A stretch of DNA of 64,000 bases from Halomonas sp. Y3 (GTDB lineage Bacteria; Pseudomonadota; Gammaproteobacteria; Pseudomonadales; Halomonadaceae), in NCBI RefSeq assembly GCF_024137965.1, contig NZ_CP099975.1, positions 1,798,001-1,862,000 of the forward strand, written 5' to 3'. Below the pieces are notes generated by a model. It was not told the DNA's origin. It worked only from the letters and a program-made list of their open reading frames with translations, and did no database searches. Positions 49,712-59,070 of this stretch are shown piece by piece. Positions within the stretch are counted from its first letter, which is position 1. The number at the start of each line of letters is the position of its first letter. Made by a program: the position numbers and the translations under genes.

Positions 49712-51312
49712 TGGCCCTTTCCGTGACACACCGGGCTCCCGACGAACGCATCTTCGGACGCCTGGCCAGTGAGCTGTTGGCGGAACTCCCAGAACGCCTG
49801 AGTACTCGGGTGCTCGATAATGCCCGGCGCATTCCCGACCAGCCGGCACTGGTCGATGGCGAGATTCGCTGGCGCTATGCCGACCTGGGGCGCGAGATTC
49901 TCGAAGCCCGGGAGTGGCTGGCCTCGCTGGGGATTCGTCCGGGCGACCGCCTGATGACGGTCGGAGAGAACAGTCGTGCCCTGGTGGTCCTGCTGCTGGC
50001 GGCCAGCGAACTCGATGCCTGGGTGGCGATCGTCAACTCACGCCTGTCGGCCAAGGAAATCGACCTGATTCGCGATAACTGTCTTCCTCGGCGCATTTTC
50101 TACACCAGCGAGGCGTCCCCCGATGCGGAAGCGCATGGTCGTCGCCACGGTGCCGAGCCCCTGGTGCATCCCAGCCTGGGCGCATTGCGGGTAGGGGCGT
50201 TGACTGACAGCGATCCGGAACCGGTGGAGGCCAGCGGTGCCGAGCAGGTCGCAGTGATGATCTATACCTCCGGAACCACCGGCACCCCCAAGGGCGTCAT
50301 GCTCACGCATCGCGGCATCCTCTATATCGCCTCGATCTCGGGTGGCATGCGGCATCTCAGTGAGGGCCAGCGCGTCTACGGGGTGCTGCCGATGTCCCAT
50401 GTCTTCGGTCTCTCCTCGGTGTGCATGGGGTCGCTCTACAACGGTGCCTGCCTCTATACGGTGCCGCGCTTCGATGCGGCTATGCTGCTGGACGCCCTGA
50501 AGCGCGAACGCATCACCGTCCTGCAAGGGGTCCCGGCCATGTACGCGCGAACCCTGGAGTTTCTGCGGCAGCGTGGACAGGCCCTGGAGGCCCCCGCGCT
50601 GATCTATATCTCCGCGGGGGGCTCGCCCCTGGATGCCGACATCAAGGGGAGGGTCGAGGCGGTTTTCGACCTGACCCTGCACAACGGCTATGGGCTTACC
50701 GAGGCCAGCCCGACCATCAGCCAGACCCGGATCGACGATCGCCACGTCAGCAATACCGTGGGACGTGTGCTGCCGCTGCTGGAGTATCGCCTGGAGCCCC
50801 TGGGTGCCAGCGGCGATAAAGCCGATGATTGTGACGAGGTGGGTGAGCTCTGGGTGCGGGGCCCCAATGTGATGAAAGGTTATTATCGTCAGCCCGAGGC
50901 AACGCAAGCCTGCCTAAACCAGGATGGCTGGCTCAACACCGGCGACATTGCACGCGTCGACGAAGATGACCAGCTCTATATCGTGGGGCGCAGCAAGGAG
51001 CTCATCATTCGCTCCGGGTTCAACATCTACCCACCCGATGTGGAGGCGGTGATCAACGAACATCCCGATGTGACGCTGTCGGCCGTGGTGGGGCGTCAGG
51101 TATCGGGCAACGAGGAGGTGGTGGCCTTTGTACAGTGCGAACCTGGTGCAAACCTCGAGGAGACGGTGCTTAGGGCCTTCATTGCCGAGCGGCTGGCGCC
51201 CTACAAGCGTCCCTCGCAGATCGTAATGGTGGAAAGTCTGCCGGCGACGGCCAGCGGCAAGATCCTCAAGGGGCGCTTGCGCAACCTGGCACAAGGGAAG
51301 GAGCCGTCATGA
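49711..51312 (+). CDS. Acyl-CoA ligase (AMP-dependent synthetase)
   Basis: A 533-residue adenylate-forming enzyme that activates a carboxylic acid with ATP and CoA. Motifs: P-loop MIYTSGTTGTPKGVMLTH (about 182-199), LHNGYGLTEASP (about 325), GWLNTGDIARVDEDDQLYIVGRSKELII (about 411-438), and the catalytic Lys in ATASGKILKGRL near the C-terminus. Probably the entry step of the pathway. The substrate is open: fatty, dicarboxylic or alicyclic acid. Overlaps the thioesterase gene (ATGA). Confidence 0.92.
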   Translation: MALSVTHRAPDERIFGRLASELLAELPERLSTRVLDNARRIPDQPALVDGEIRWRYADLGREILEAREWLASLGIRPGDRLMTVGENSRALVVLLLAASELDAWVAIVNSRLSAKEIDLIRDNCLPRRIFYTSEASPDAEAHGRRHGAEPLVHPSLGALRVGALTDSDPEPVEASGAEQVAVMIYTSGTTGTPKGVMLTHRGILYIASISGGMRHLSEGQRVYGVLPMSHVFGLSSVCMGSLYNGACLYTVPRFDAAMLLDALKRERITVLQGVPAMYARTLEFLRQRGQALEAPALIYISAGGSPLDADIKGRVEAVFDLTLHNGYGLTEASPTISQTRIDDRHVSNTVGRVLPLLEYRLEPLGASGDKADDCDEVGELWVRGPNVMKGYYRQPEATQACLNQDGWLNTGDIARVDEDDQLYIVGRSKELIIRSGFNIYPPDVEAVINEHPDVTLSAVVGRQVSGNEEVVAFVQCEPGANLEETVLRAFIAERLAPYKRPSQIVMVESLPATASGKILKGRLRNLAQGKEPS

Positions 51313-51740
51313 GTGATTCATTGCCGTTGTCGTGGCGGATGGTGGGCTTTCAGAACTTCATGGGCATACAGGTCGTGGACTGGGAGCCGGATCAGGTGAC
51401 GCTCGCGCTGACAGTCGAGCCCCATCACCTCAACCGCAGCGGAATCGTCCACGGCGGTGTCCTCAGCACGCTGCTGGATGTGGCCTTGAGCTTTTCTGGC
51501 CTGCACTGCGAGATGCCTGACCAACTGCGCAAGGCGATGACGCTGTCGCTCTCCACTACCTTCGTTGCGCCGGCCAAGGGAGAGGCGCTGCGCGCTGTCG
51601 GTCGGCTGGAAGGGGGAGGGCGCACTACCTTCATGGCCAGCGGAAAGGTATTCGACAGCGAAGGCAACCTCGTGGCGATGGGGGAAGGGGCCTTCCGTCG
51701 GCGTCGTGGAAGCGAGGCCGAGCAGGGAGAGAGCCAGTGA
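51309..51740 (+). CDS. PaaI-family hotdog thioesterase
   Basis: A 143-residue hotdog-fold protein. HHLNRSGIVHGGVLSTLLDVALSF holds the HGG motif and the likely catalytic Asp of the PaaI group. It would hydrolyse stalled or toxic acyl-CoA intermediates and so recycle CoA. Embedded in the operon with 4-bp overlaps on both sides. Confidence 0.88.
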   Translation: MSDSLPLSWRMVGFQNFMGIQVVDWEPDQVTLALTVEPHHLNRSGIVHGGVLSTLLDVALSFSGLHCEMPDQLRKAMTLSLSTTFVAPAKGEALRAVGRLEGGGRTTFMASGKVFDSEGNLVAMGEGAFRRRRGSEAEQGESQ

Positions 51741-53119
51741 GCCGGGATCGCCTGAGGGCATCCCTGCTGCTGGTCGTGACGCTCGCCACCCTGGCAGATC
51801 TGGTTTTCGTCAGCACCCAGGCCCAGTGGTTGGCGATGGTCGCCCTGGGAGGGTATCTGCTCACCCTGCGTGGGCTCTCGACCATGGCCCGCATCCTGCT
51901 GGGCGCTGCGGCCCTGCTGAGTCTGGTAGCGTTGTGGCATCACCCTGCCTCCTTGGCGCTGCTGCGCGAGGCGGCGGGACGCTTCGCCTTCTTCGCGACC
52001 TTTCTGGTCGCCCTGGGACTACTTCGGCTACCCGCCTATCGGTCCAGGCTGGTGAATCGCTGCGGGCATGCCATGCTGCTTCAGCCGCCCAGCCGGCGCT
52101 ATCCGATCCTGTCGCTGGGTTCGGCGCTGTTCGGCATCATTCTCAACATCGGCGTGCTCAATCTCGTGGCCGCCATGATAGAGAAGAGCAACACCCTGGC
52201 GGCCGCTCAGGGGCGCCTGTGGGTGCAGAAGGCACGGCAGCGGCGCATGATGCTGGCACTGTTGCGCGGTTTTTCTTTGGCGCCACTGGTGTCGCCCATG
52301 GGCATCGGCATGGCGGTAGTGCTCTCCAGCATGGAGGGCCTGCGCTGGATCGAGCTGGCTCCCTACGCCCTGGGTGCGGCGCTGGTGCTGTTCCTGGTCG
52401 GCTGGGGCGTCGACCGGGTGACCGGCCCGCGAATGCAGCAGACCAGCGAGCATGCGGTTCCCTCGCTGAGGCCTCTGGGGCGTTTCTCCCTGTTGCTGCT
52501 CTCGCTGGTGGCGTTGATCTTCTCTCTCTCCTGGGGGCTCGATCTTCGACTTCCCACCGCCGTGCTGTTGGGGGCGCCCCTGGGGGCTTTCTTGTGGCTC
52601 TGCTGGCAGTTCCGCCGCCATGGCATGGCGGGGATGCCGACTGCTGCCGTTGCCCTGCATCGCGGGTTGCCCAGGCTGGTGTCGCCGGCGTCCAACGAGA
52701 TCGTGGTGCTGGGGGCGGCAGGCTATCTGGGGCACCTCTGCGTGGGATTGGTGGATGGTTCGGCCCTGGCCGGGAGTCTCGGCTTCCTATCGTCTCTGGG
52801 AGCAGGCACGGCGGTGGTCGCCATGCTGCTGGTGGCCGTGCTGGCCCAGGTTGGCATCAACCCCATCGTCAGCGTCACCCTTCTGGCAGGTATCCTGCCG
52901 ACGTTGGGCATCGAGGGACTGTCGCCGCCCATTCTTGCGGTCTCCCTGCTGGTGGGATGGACGCTGGCGCTCATGTCATCACCCATGACCGTCTCGATGC
53001 TGATTCTGTCCAGGTTCACTGGCGTTTCGTCGCTGCGGATCGGCTATCGCTGGAACGGCCTTTTTCTCTGTCTCGCCATGCCGCTAGTGGCGGCGTGGTT
53101 CCTGGTAGCACGCTTTTAA
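51737..53119 (+). CDS. Polytopic inner-membrane protein, probable substrate transporter
   Basis: A 460-residue protein with about 11-12 hydrophobic helices. I do not recognise a defined family. The second half has features of ion-coupled carboxylate transporters, for example a broken-helix-like VGINPIVSVTLLAG (about 373-386) and MSSPMTVSMLI (about 415-425), which echo paired re-entrant loops in the IT/DASS superfamily. GTG 51737 overlaps the thioesterase stop. Its place in the operon with a ligase suggests uptake of the acid that the ligase activates. Confidence 0.6.
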   Translation: MSRDRLRASLLLVVTLATLADLVFVSTQAQWLAMVALGGYLLTLRGLSTMARILLGAAALLSLVALWHHPASLALLREAAGRFAFFATFLVALGLLRLPAYRSRLVNRCGHAMLLQPPSRRYPILSLGSALFGIILNIGVLNLVAAMIEKSNTLAAAQGRLWVQKARQRRMMLALLRGFSLAPLVSPMGIGMAVVLSSMEGLRWIELAPYALGAALVLFLVGWGVDRVTGPRMQQTSEHAVPSLRPLGRFSLLLLSLVALIFSLSWGLDLRLPTAVLLGAPLGAFLWLCWQFRRHGMAGMPTAAVALHRGLPRLVSPASNEIVVLGAAGYLGHLCVGLVDGSALAGSLGFLSSLGAGTAVVAMLLVAVLAQVGINPIVSVTLLAGILPTLGIEGLSPPILAVSLLVGWTLALMSSPMTVSMLILSRFTGVSSLRIGYRWNGLFLCLAMPLVAAWFLVARF

Positions 53120-53182
53120 GCATGGCAATTGCCGCTTGACTGTGGCGTGGCAGTTCAGCACCATGAGATAAATGAAACGCAA

Positions 53183-53199
53183 TTTCGCAAAGCAAAACC
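53183..53199. promoter_or_regulatory. Operator site 2 upstream of gcdH
   Basis: ATTTCGCAAAGCAAAAC, the same core as site 1 with one changed base in the right arm, 63 bp before the gcdH start. A further GAAACGCAATTTCGC overlaps on the left, so two half-sites may be present. The shared TTTATTGACTCCC element is absent here. Confidence 0.6.
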
Positions 53200-53262
53200 G
53201 TCCTTCAGAGGCCAAGTGATTTGTCATGACAGGCCGTAACGGCAAGTAGAGGAAACTCCGAC

Positions 53263-54444
53263 ATGTCCCAGAACCCCGCCTTCCACTGGCAAGACCCGCT
53301 GCTCCTCGACCAGCAGCTCAGCGACGAAGAGCGCATGGTGCAGCAGAGCGCCGCCCAGTTCGCCGCCGACAAGCTCGCCCCCCGCGTGCTGGAGGCCTTC
53401 CGCCACGAGCAGACCGATCCGGCCATCTTCCGCGAGATGGGCGAGACCGGCCTGCTGGGGGCCACCATCCCCGAGGAGTACGGCGGCAGCGGCCTCAACT
53501 ACGTCTGCTACGGCCTGATCGCCCGGGAGATCGAGCGGGTCGACTCCGGCTACCGCTCCATGATGAGCGTGCAGTCCTCCCTGGTGATGGTGCCGATCAA
53601 CGAGTTCGGAAACGAGGCCACCAAGCAGAAGTACCTGCCGAAGCTGGCCAGCGGCGAGTGGATCGGCTGCTTCGGCCTCACCGAGCCCAACCATGGCTCC
53701 GACCCCGGCGGCATGGTGACCCGCGCCCGCAGGGTCGACGGCGGCTATCGCCTCACCGGCAGCAAGATGTGGATCACCAACAGCCCGATCGCGGACGTCT
53801 TCGTGGTGTGGGCCAAGGATGACGAGGGCGACATTCGCGGCTTCGTACTGGAGAAGGGCTGGGAGGGGCTCTCCGCCCCGGCGATCCACGGCAAGGTGGG
53901 CCTGCGTGCCTCGATCACCGGCGAGATCGTCATGGACAACGTCTTCGTGCCCGAGGAGAACATGTTCCCCGAGGTCCGCGGCCTCAAGGGCCCCTTCACC
54001 TGCCTCAACTCGGCCCGCTACGGCATCGCCTGGGGCGCCTTGGGCGCCGCCGAGGACTGCTGGCATACCGCCCGCCAGTACACCCTGGACCGTCAGCAGT
54101 TCGGCCGGCCTCTTGCCGCCAACCAGCTGATCCAGAAGAAGCTGGCCGACATGCAGACCGATATCTGCCTGGCCCTGCAGGGCTGCCTGCGCCTGGGGCG
54201 CATGAAGGACGAGGGCACCGCCGCGGTGGAGATCACCTCGATCATGAAGCGCAACAGCTGCGGCAAGGCGCTGGATATCGCCCGCCTGGCCCGCGACATG
54301 CTGGGCGGCAACGGTATCAGCGACGAGTTCGGAGTGGCGCGCCACCTGGTCAACCTCGAGGTGGTCAACACCTACGAGGGCACCCACGACGTCCATGCGC
54401 TGATTCTCGGTCGCGCCCAGACCGGCCTCCAGGCCTTCTGCTGA
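53263..54444 (+). CDS. gcdH: Glutaryl-CoA dehydrogenase
   Basis: A 393-residue flavoenzyme that oxidises and decarboxylates glutaryl-CoA to crotonyl-CoA, with electrons passed to ETF. Family hallmarks: [18 protein letters not shown] at the N-terminus, [37 protein letters not shown], and the catalytic base in [17 protein letters not shown] (E372). It is followed by etfB (44 bp) and etfA, so dehydrogenase and electron acceptor are made together. This anchors the cluster's end product as glutaryl-CoA. Confidence 0.94.
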   Translation: MSQNPAFHWQDPLLLDQQLSDEERMVQQSAAQFAADKLAPRVLEAFRHEQTDPAIFREMGETGLLGATIPEEYGGSGLNYVCYGLIAREIERVDSGYRSMMSVQSSLVMVPINEFGNEATKQKYLPKLASGEWIGCFGLTEPNHGSDPGGMVTRARRVDGGYRLTGSKMWITNSPIADVFVVWAKDDEGDIRGFVLEKGWEGLSAPAIHGKVGLRASITGEIVMDNVFVPEENMFPEVRGLKGPFTCLNSARYGIAWGALGAAEDCWHTARQYTLDRQQFGRPLAANQLIQKKLADMQTDICLALQGCLRLGRMKDEGTAAVEITSIMKRNSCGKALDIARLARDMLGGNGISDEFGVARHLVNLEVVNTYEGTHDVHALILGRAQTGLQAFC

Positions 54445-54488
54445 GCCCCGGCTCGGCGCACCCAACAACGACTCACGGGAGATACGCC

Positions 54489-55238
54489 ATGAAAGTACTC
54501 GTCGCGGTCAAGCGCGTCATCGACTACAACGTCAAGATCCGGGTCAAGCCGGATCACTCCGACGTCGACCTCACCAACGTCAAGATGGCCATGAACCCTT
54601 TCTGCGAGATCGCCGTGGAAGAGGCGGTGCGCCTCAAGGAAAAGGGCGTCGCCACCGAGGTGGTCGCCGTCACCGTGGGCCCCAAGGCCGCCCAGGAGCA
54701 GCTGCGCACCGCGCTCGCGCTGGGCGCCGACCGCGCCATTCACGTCGAGACCGACGCGCGCGTCGAGTCCCTGGGCGCCGCCAAGGCGCTGGCCAAGGTG
54801 GTCGAGGAGGAGCAGCCGGGCCTGGTGATCCTCGGCAAGCAGGCCATCGACACCGACAACAACCAGACCGGCCAGATGCTCGCCGCCCTGACCGGCCTGC
54901 CCCAGGGCACCTTCGCCTCCGAAGTGGTGATCGAGAACGACAAGGCCCGGGTCACCCGCGAGGTCGATGGCGGCCTGCAGACCGTCGAGCTGACCCTGCC
55001 CGCCATCGTCACCACCGACCTGCGCCTCAACGAGCCGCGCTACGCCAAGCTGCCGGACATCATGAAGGCCAAGAAGAAGCCGCTGGACGTCAAGAGCCCG
55101 GCGGATCTCGGTATCGAGGTGGCCTCGAAGGTCAAGCTGCTCAAGGTCGAGCCGCCGGCCGAGCGCCAGGGCGGCGTCAAGGTGGGCTCGGTGGACGAGC
55201 TGGTCGACAAACTGAAGAACGAAGCCAAAGTGCTTTGA
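54489..55238 (+). CDS. etfB: Electron transfer flavoprotein beta subunit
   Basis: A 249-residue AMP-binding subunit of ETF. It begins [19 protein letters not shown] and contains [21 protein letters not shown] and the docking/AMP segment [31 protein letters not shown]. Forms a heterodimer with EtfA and takes electrons from the acyl-CoA dehydrogenases encoded around it. Confidence 0.96.
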   Translation: MKVLVAVKRVIDYNVKIRVKPDHSDVDLTNVKMAMNPFCEIAVEEAVRLKEKGVATEVVAVTVGPKAAQEQLRTALALGADRAIHVETDARVESLGAAKALAKVVEEEQPGLVILGKQAIDTDNNQTGQMLAALTGLPQGTFASEVVIENDKARVTREVDGGLQTVELTLPAIVTTDLRLNEPRYAKLPDIMKAKKKPLDVKSPADLGIEVASKVKLLKVEPPAERQGGVKVGSVDELVDKLKNEAKVL

Positions 55239-55252
55239 AAGGAGCGGATCTC

Positions 55253-56203
55253 ATGAGCATCCTGGTACTCGCCGAACATCACGACGGCGCCCTGGCCGGC
55301 GCCACCGCCCATGTGGTCGCGGCCGCCCAGCAGATTGCCCAGCACGACGGCGGCGAGATCCACGTGCTGGTGGCCGGCGAGAACGTCGCCGCCATCGCCG
55401 AGGCCGCCGCCAGGCTGGAGGGCGTGAGCAAGGTGCGCGTGGCCGATAACGCCGCCTACGCCCACCTGCTGGCCGAGCCCACCGCGGCGCTGATCGCGGA
55501 ACTCGCCGGCGACTACGGCCACGTGCTGGCCGCGGCCTCCACCACCGGCAAGAACGTGCTGCCCCGGGTGGCCGCCCTCAAGGACGTCGCCCAGATCTCC
55601 GAGATCATCGCGGTGGAGAGCGCCGACACCTTCAAGCGCCCGATCTATGCCGGCAATGCCATCGCCACGGTGCAGAGTGAGGACGCCCTCAAGGTGATCA
55701 CCGTGCGCACCACCGGCTTCGATGCCTGCCCTGATAGAGGGACCGAGGGCGGTTCGGCCAGCGTGGAAGCCGTGGACGTCGTGGCGGAGAACAGCCAGTC
55801 CGCCTTTATCAAGGAGGAGCTGGCCCAGTCCGACCGCCCCGAGCTCTCCGCGGCCAAGGTGGTGATCTCCGGCGGCCGCGGCATGGGCAACGGCGAGAAC
55901 TTCAAGCTGCTCGAGGGCATCGCCGACAAGCTGGGCGCCGCCATCGGCGCCTCACGGGCCGCGGTGGACGCCGGTTTCGTGCCCAACGACATGCAGGTGG
56001 GCCAGACTGGCAAGATCGTCGCCCCCGAGCTCTACATCGCCGTGGGCATCAGCGGGGCCATCCAGCACCTGGCCGGCATGAAGGACTCCAAGGTGATCGT
56101 CGCCATCAACAAGGACGAGGAGGCGCCGATCTTCCAGGTGGCCGATTACGGTCTCGTGGGTGATCTGTTCGAGGTGCTGCCCGAGCTTGAGCAGAAGCTA
56201 TAG
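55253..56203 (+). CDS. etfA: Electron transfer flavoprotein alpha subunit
   Basis: The 316-residue FAD-binding subunit. The C-terminal FAD domain shows [67 protein letters not shown] 55253 is preceded by AAAGGAG; six extra upstream codons are unlikely. A stem-loop terminator follows at 56309. Confidence 0.96.
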   Translation: MSILVLAEHHDGALAGATAHVVAAAQQIAQHDGGEIHVLVAGENVAAIAEAAARLEGVSKVRVADNAAYAHLLAEPTAALIAELAGDYGHVLAAASTTGKNVLPRVAALKDVAQISEIIAVESADTFKRPIYAGNAIATVQSEDALKVITVRTTGFDACPDRGTEGGSASVEAVDVVAENSQSAFIKEELAQSDRPELSAAKVVISGGRGMGNGENFKLLEGIADKLGAAIGASRAAVDAGFVPNDMQVGQTGKIVAPELYIAVGISGAIQHLAGMKDSKVIVAINKDEEAPIFQVADYGLVGDLFEVLPELEQKL

Positions 56204-56308
56204 GGAAGAAAGCTACCAGGTCGCGCTCTCGGCAGTTATTGGCCTCGTTGCGAATCCCTTCGAGTCCCTGCTGGAAAGCGAGCAGGCGTTGTAACGCTTC
56301 CCTGGACG

Positions 56309-56330
56309 GGCTCACTTCGGTGGGCCTTTT
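56309..56330 (+). terminator. Rho-independent terminator after etfA
   Basis: GGCTCAC-TTCG-GTGGGCC with one G-U pair, then TTTT. A stable 7-bp stem with a UUCG tetraloop, about 105 bp after the etfA stop and before the next gene's ribosome site. Confidence 0.85.
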
Positions 56331-56347
56331 GTCGATCAGGAGACATA

Positions 56348-57304
56348 ATGCTGCATTGGCTTGAAGACACCCTGCGACTGCCGGTGATCGGTTCACCGAT
56401 GTTCATTCTTTCCGGTCCCGAACTGGTGCTGGCTCAGTGCCGGGCCGGGATCGTGGGAGCGTTTCCCGCCCTCAATGCACGCCCAGCGGACGAACTTGCG
56501 GTTTGGCTCACACGTATCACCGAGGGGCTTGCTGACAGCCTTGAGGCCGACCCCGGGCGCAGGATCGCTCCCTTCGCGGTCAACCTCATTGTGCACCCAA
56601 CCAATGATCGCCTGGAGCACGATCTGGCGCTGTGTGCCGAGTTTCGTGTACCCCTGGTGATCACCAGCCTGCACGCCCCGCATCGCGTCGTGGACAAAGT
56701 GCATGACTATGGCGGCAAGGTCTTACATGATGTGACGACCTTGCGCCATGCGCAAAAGGCCATCGATTGCGGTGTTGATGGGTTGATCCTGGTGAGCAAC
56801 GGTGCCGGTGGCCACGGTGGGCGCTTGAACCCCTTCGCCTTCGTGGCCGAGACGCGACAGATGTTCGATGGCCCTCTGGTCCTGGCCGGCGGCATCGGGC
56901 GCGGTGAGCAGATCCTGGCGGCCCAGGCGCTGGGTGCCGATCTGGTTTATATGGGCACGCGCTTTATCGCCAGTCACGAAGCCAATGCGGTAGAGGCTTA
57001 CAAGCGCATGGTGGTCGACTCCCGGGCAGCCGACATTGTCTACAGCGACCTCTTTACCGGGGTGCACGGCAATTACCTGCGAGCCAGCATCGAGCGAGCC
57101 GGACTGGATCCCGATGATCTCGCATCAGGTGACAAGCGCCAGATGCGCTATGGGTCTGGCGGGGGCAGCAAGCCCAAAGCGTGGCGGGATATCTGGGGGG
57201 CCGGCCAAGGTGTCGGCACTATCGAGTCCCGGCAAAGCGTGGCCGAGATCGTGGACGAATTGGAGCAGGACTACCGGGCGGCACGGCGCCGGCTTGCCGG
57301 GTAG
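56348..57304 (+). CDS. Nitronate monooxygenase / 2-nitropropane dioxygenase-family FMN protein
   Basis: A 318-residue TIM-barrel flavoprotein. DTLRLPVIGSPMFILSGPELV, a buried GVDGLILVSNGAGGHGG and GPLVLAGGIGRGEQILAAQALGADLVYMGTRFIAS give the FMN phosphate site and fold. It oxidises alkyl nitronates in characterised members, but many relatives in acyl-CoA clusters have unknown roles. ATG 56348 follows CAGGAG. It lies after a terminator and may have its own promoter. Confidence 0.85.
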   Translation: MLHWLEDTLRLPVIGSPMFILSGPELVLAQCRAGIVGAFPALNARPADELAVWLTRITEGLADSLEADPGRRIAPFAVNLIVHPTNDRLEHDLALCAEFRVPLVITSLHAPHRVVDKVHDYGGKVLHDVTTLRHAQKAIDCGVDGLILVSNGAGGHGGRLNPFAFVAETRQMFDGPLVLAGGIGRGEQILAAQALGADLVYMGTRFIASHEANAVEAYKRMVVDSRAADIVYSDLFTGVHGNYLRASIERAGLDPDDLASGDKRQMRYGSGGGSKPKAWRDIWGAGQGVGTIESRQSVAEIVDELEQDYRAARRRLAG

Positions 57305-57316
57305 TTGCCGCACGGG

Positions 57317-57353
57317 GCACATCCCACCGGAGTTGGCGGGATGTGCTGCTTTT
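57317..57353. terminator. Bidirectional terminator between convergent genes
   Basis: GCACATCCC (57317-57325) pairs exactly with GGGATGTGC (57338-57346), with an inner CC/GG extension, and TTTT follows at 57350. It sits between the nitronate monooxygenase-like gene and the end of the ETF-QO gene. Confidence 0.85.
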
Positions 57354-57378
57354 CGATGCACCGTCCTACTGGGCGCAC

Positions 57379-59043
57379 CTACATATTGGGGTAGTTGGGC
57401 CCGCCGCCGCCCTCCGGCGCCACCCAGGTGATGTTCTGGGCCGGGTCCTTGATGTCGCAGGTCTTGCAGTGCACGCAGTTCTGGAAGTTGATCTGGAACT
57501 GCGGCTTGCCGTCGTCCCCCTCGACCACCTCGTAGACCCCCGCCGGGCAGTAGCGCTGGGCGGGCTCGGCGTACTCGGGCAGGTTGTCGCGGATCGGCAG
57601 CGCCGGGTCGGCGAGCCTCAGGTGGCAGGGCTGATCCTCCTCGTGGTTGGTGTTCGACAGGAACACCGAGGAGAGCTTGTCGAAGGAGAGCTTGCCGTCG
57701 GGCTTGGGGTAGTCGATCTTCTCGAACTCGGCGGCCGGCTTGAGCGCCGCGTGATCCGGCGTGGTGTCGTGGACGTTGGGCAACTTGCCGCCGAGCAGCT
57801 GGTTGACGAAGTTGTAGGCGCCGCCGCCCACGGTGCCGTACTTGTGGATCGCCGGACCGAAGCTCGCGCTCTCCTTGAGCTCGGCCCAGGCCCAGCTCGC
57901 CTCCCACTTCTCGGTGAAGGCGGTCAGCTCGGCGCCCCCCTCGTCACCCCCCTTGATGGCTTCGAACACCGCCTCGGCGGCCACCAGGCCCGACTTCATG
58001 GCGGTGTGCAGGCCCTTGATCTTGGCGAAGTTCAGGGTGCCGGCGTCGCAGCCAATCAAGAGGCCACCCGGGAAGGTCATCTTGGGCAGGCAGTTGAGGC
58101 CGCCCTTGGTGATGGCCCGGGCGCCGTAGGCGATGCGCTTGCCGCCCGCGAGGTGCTTGGCCAGCACCGGGTGGTGCTTCATGCGCTGGAACTCGTCGAA
58201 GGGCGACAGCCAGGGGTTCCGGTAGGAGAGGTCCATGATCAGGCCGACCACCACCTGCTGGTTGTCGGCGTGGTAGAGGAACCAGCCGCCGTGGGTGTTC
58301 TTGTCCAGCGGCCAGCCGGAGCCGTGCAGCACCAGGCCGGGCTCATGCTGCTCGGCGGGGATGTCCCACAGCTCCTTCAAGCCGATGCCGTAGTGCTGGG
58401 GGTCCTTGCCGGCCGCCAGGTCATACTCCTGGATCAGGCGCTTGCCGATATGGCCGCGGGCGCCCTCGGCGAAGAGGGTGTACCTGGCGCGCAGCTCCAT
58501 GCCCGGCATGTAGCTGTCCTTGGGCTCGCCGTCGGCGCCCACGCCCATGTCGCCGATCAGGATGCCCTTGACCACCCCCTCCTCGACGATCGCCTCCTGG
58601 GCGGCGAAGCCCGGGAAGATCTCCACGCCCAGGCCCTCGGCCTGCTCGGCCAGCCAGCGGCACAGGTTGCCGGCGCTGATCACATAGCGGGGCATGTCGC
58701 CGCCGGTGTTATGCATGCTCTTCGGCACCAGGGCGTTGGGCAGCTTCTGGGCCTTCTCGGCGTCCTTGAGCAGGTACACCTCGTCGCGGCTGGCCGGGGT
58801 GGTCAGCGGGGCGCCGCGCTCCTCCCAGTCGGGGAAGAGCTCGGCCAGGGCGCGGGGCTCGAAGACGGCGCCGGAGAGGATATGGGCGCCCACCTCGGAG
58901 CCCTTCTCCACCACGCATACCGAAAGCTCCTGCTCGGCCTCATTGGCCTGCTGCATCAGCCGGCACGCGGCGGCCAGGCCCGAGGGGCCTGCGCCGACGA
59001 TGACCACATCGAAGTCCATCGAATCGCGTTCGCTTGTTGCCAC
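57379..59043 (-). CDS. Electron transfer flavoprotein-ubiquinone oxidoreductase
   Basis: A 554-residue membrane-bound iron-sulfur flavoprotein that passes electrons from reduced ETF to ubiquinone. FAD motif VIVGAGPSGLAAACRL at about 14-29; the C-terminal 4Fe-4S cluster uses C499 in RYCPAG and C523, C526, C529 in NCVHCKTCDIKDP. Length and motifs match ETF-QO. It closes the minus-strand operon that begins with the hydratase gene at 62851. Confidence 0.96.
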   Translation of the reverse strand: MATSERDSMDFDVVIVGAGPSGLAAACRLMQQANEAEQELSVCVVEKGSEVGAHILSGAVFEPRALAELFPDWEERGAPLTTPASRDEVYLLKDAEKAQKLPNALVPKSMHNTGGDMPRYVISAGNLCRWLAEQAEGLGVEIFPGFAAQEAIVEEGVVKGILIGDMGVGADGEPKDSYMPGMELRARYTLFAEGARGHIGKRLIQEYDLAAGKDPQHYGIGLKELWDIPAEQHEPGLVLHGSGWPLDKNTHGGWFLYHADNQQVVVGLIMDLSYRNPWLSPFDEFQRMKHHPVLAKHLAGGKRIAYGARAITKGGLNCLPKMTFPGGLLIGCDAGTLNFAKIKGLHTAMKSGLVAAEAVFEAIKGGDEGGAELTAFTEKWEASWAWAELKESASFGPAIHKYGTVGGGAYNFVNQLLGGKLPNVHDTTPDHAALKPAAEFEKIDYPKPDGKLSFDKLSSVFLSNTNHEEDQPCHLRLADPALPIRDNLPEYAEPAQRYCPAGVYEVVEGDDGKPQFQINFQNCVHCKTCDIKDPAQNITWVAPEGGGGPNYPNM

Positions 59044-59070
59044 GTCGTTCTCCTTTGTTGCAATCAGAGG

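Noticed and set aside
48350..49849. A much longer start for the 3-hydroxyacyl-CoA dehydrogenase reaching 49849
   Set aside because: The extra part is antisense to the acyl-CoA dehydrogenase; ATG 48349 has a strong ribosome site and the family start.
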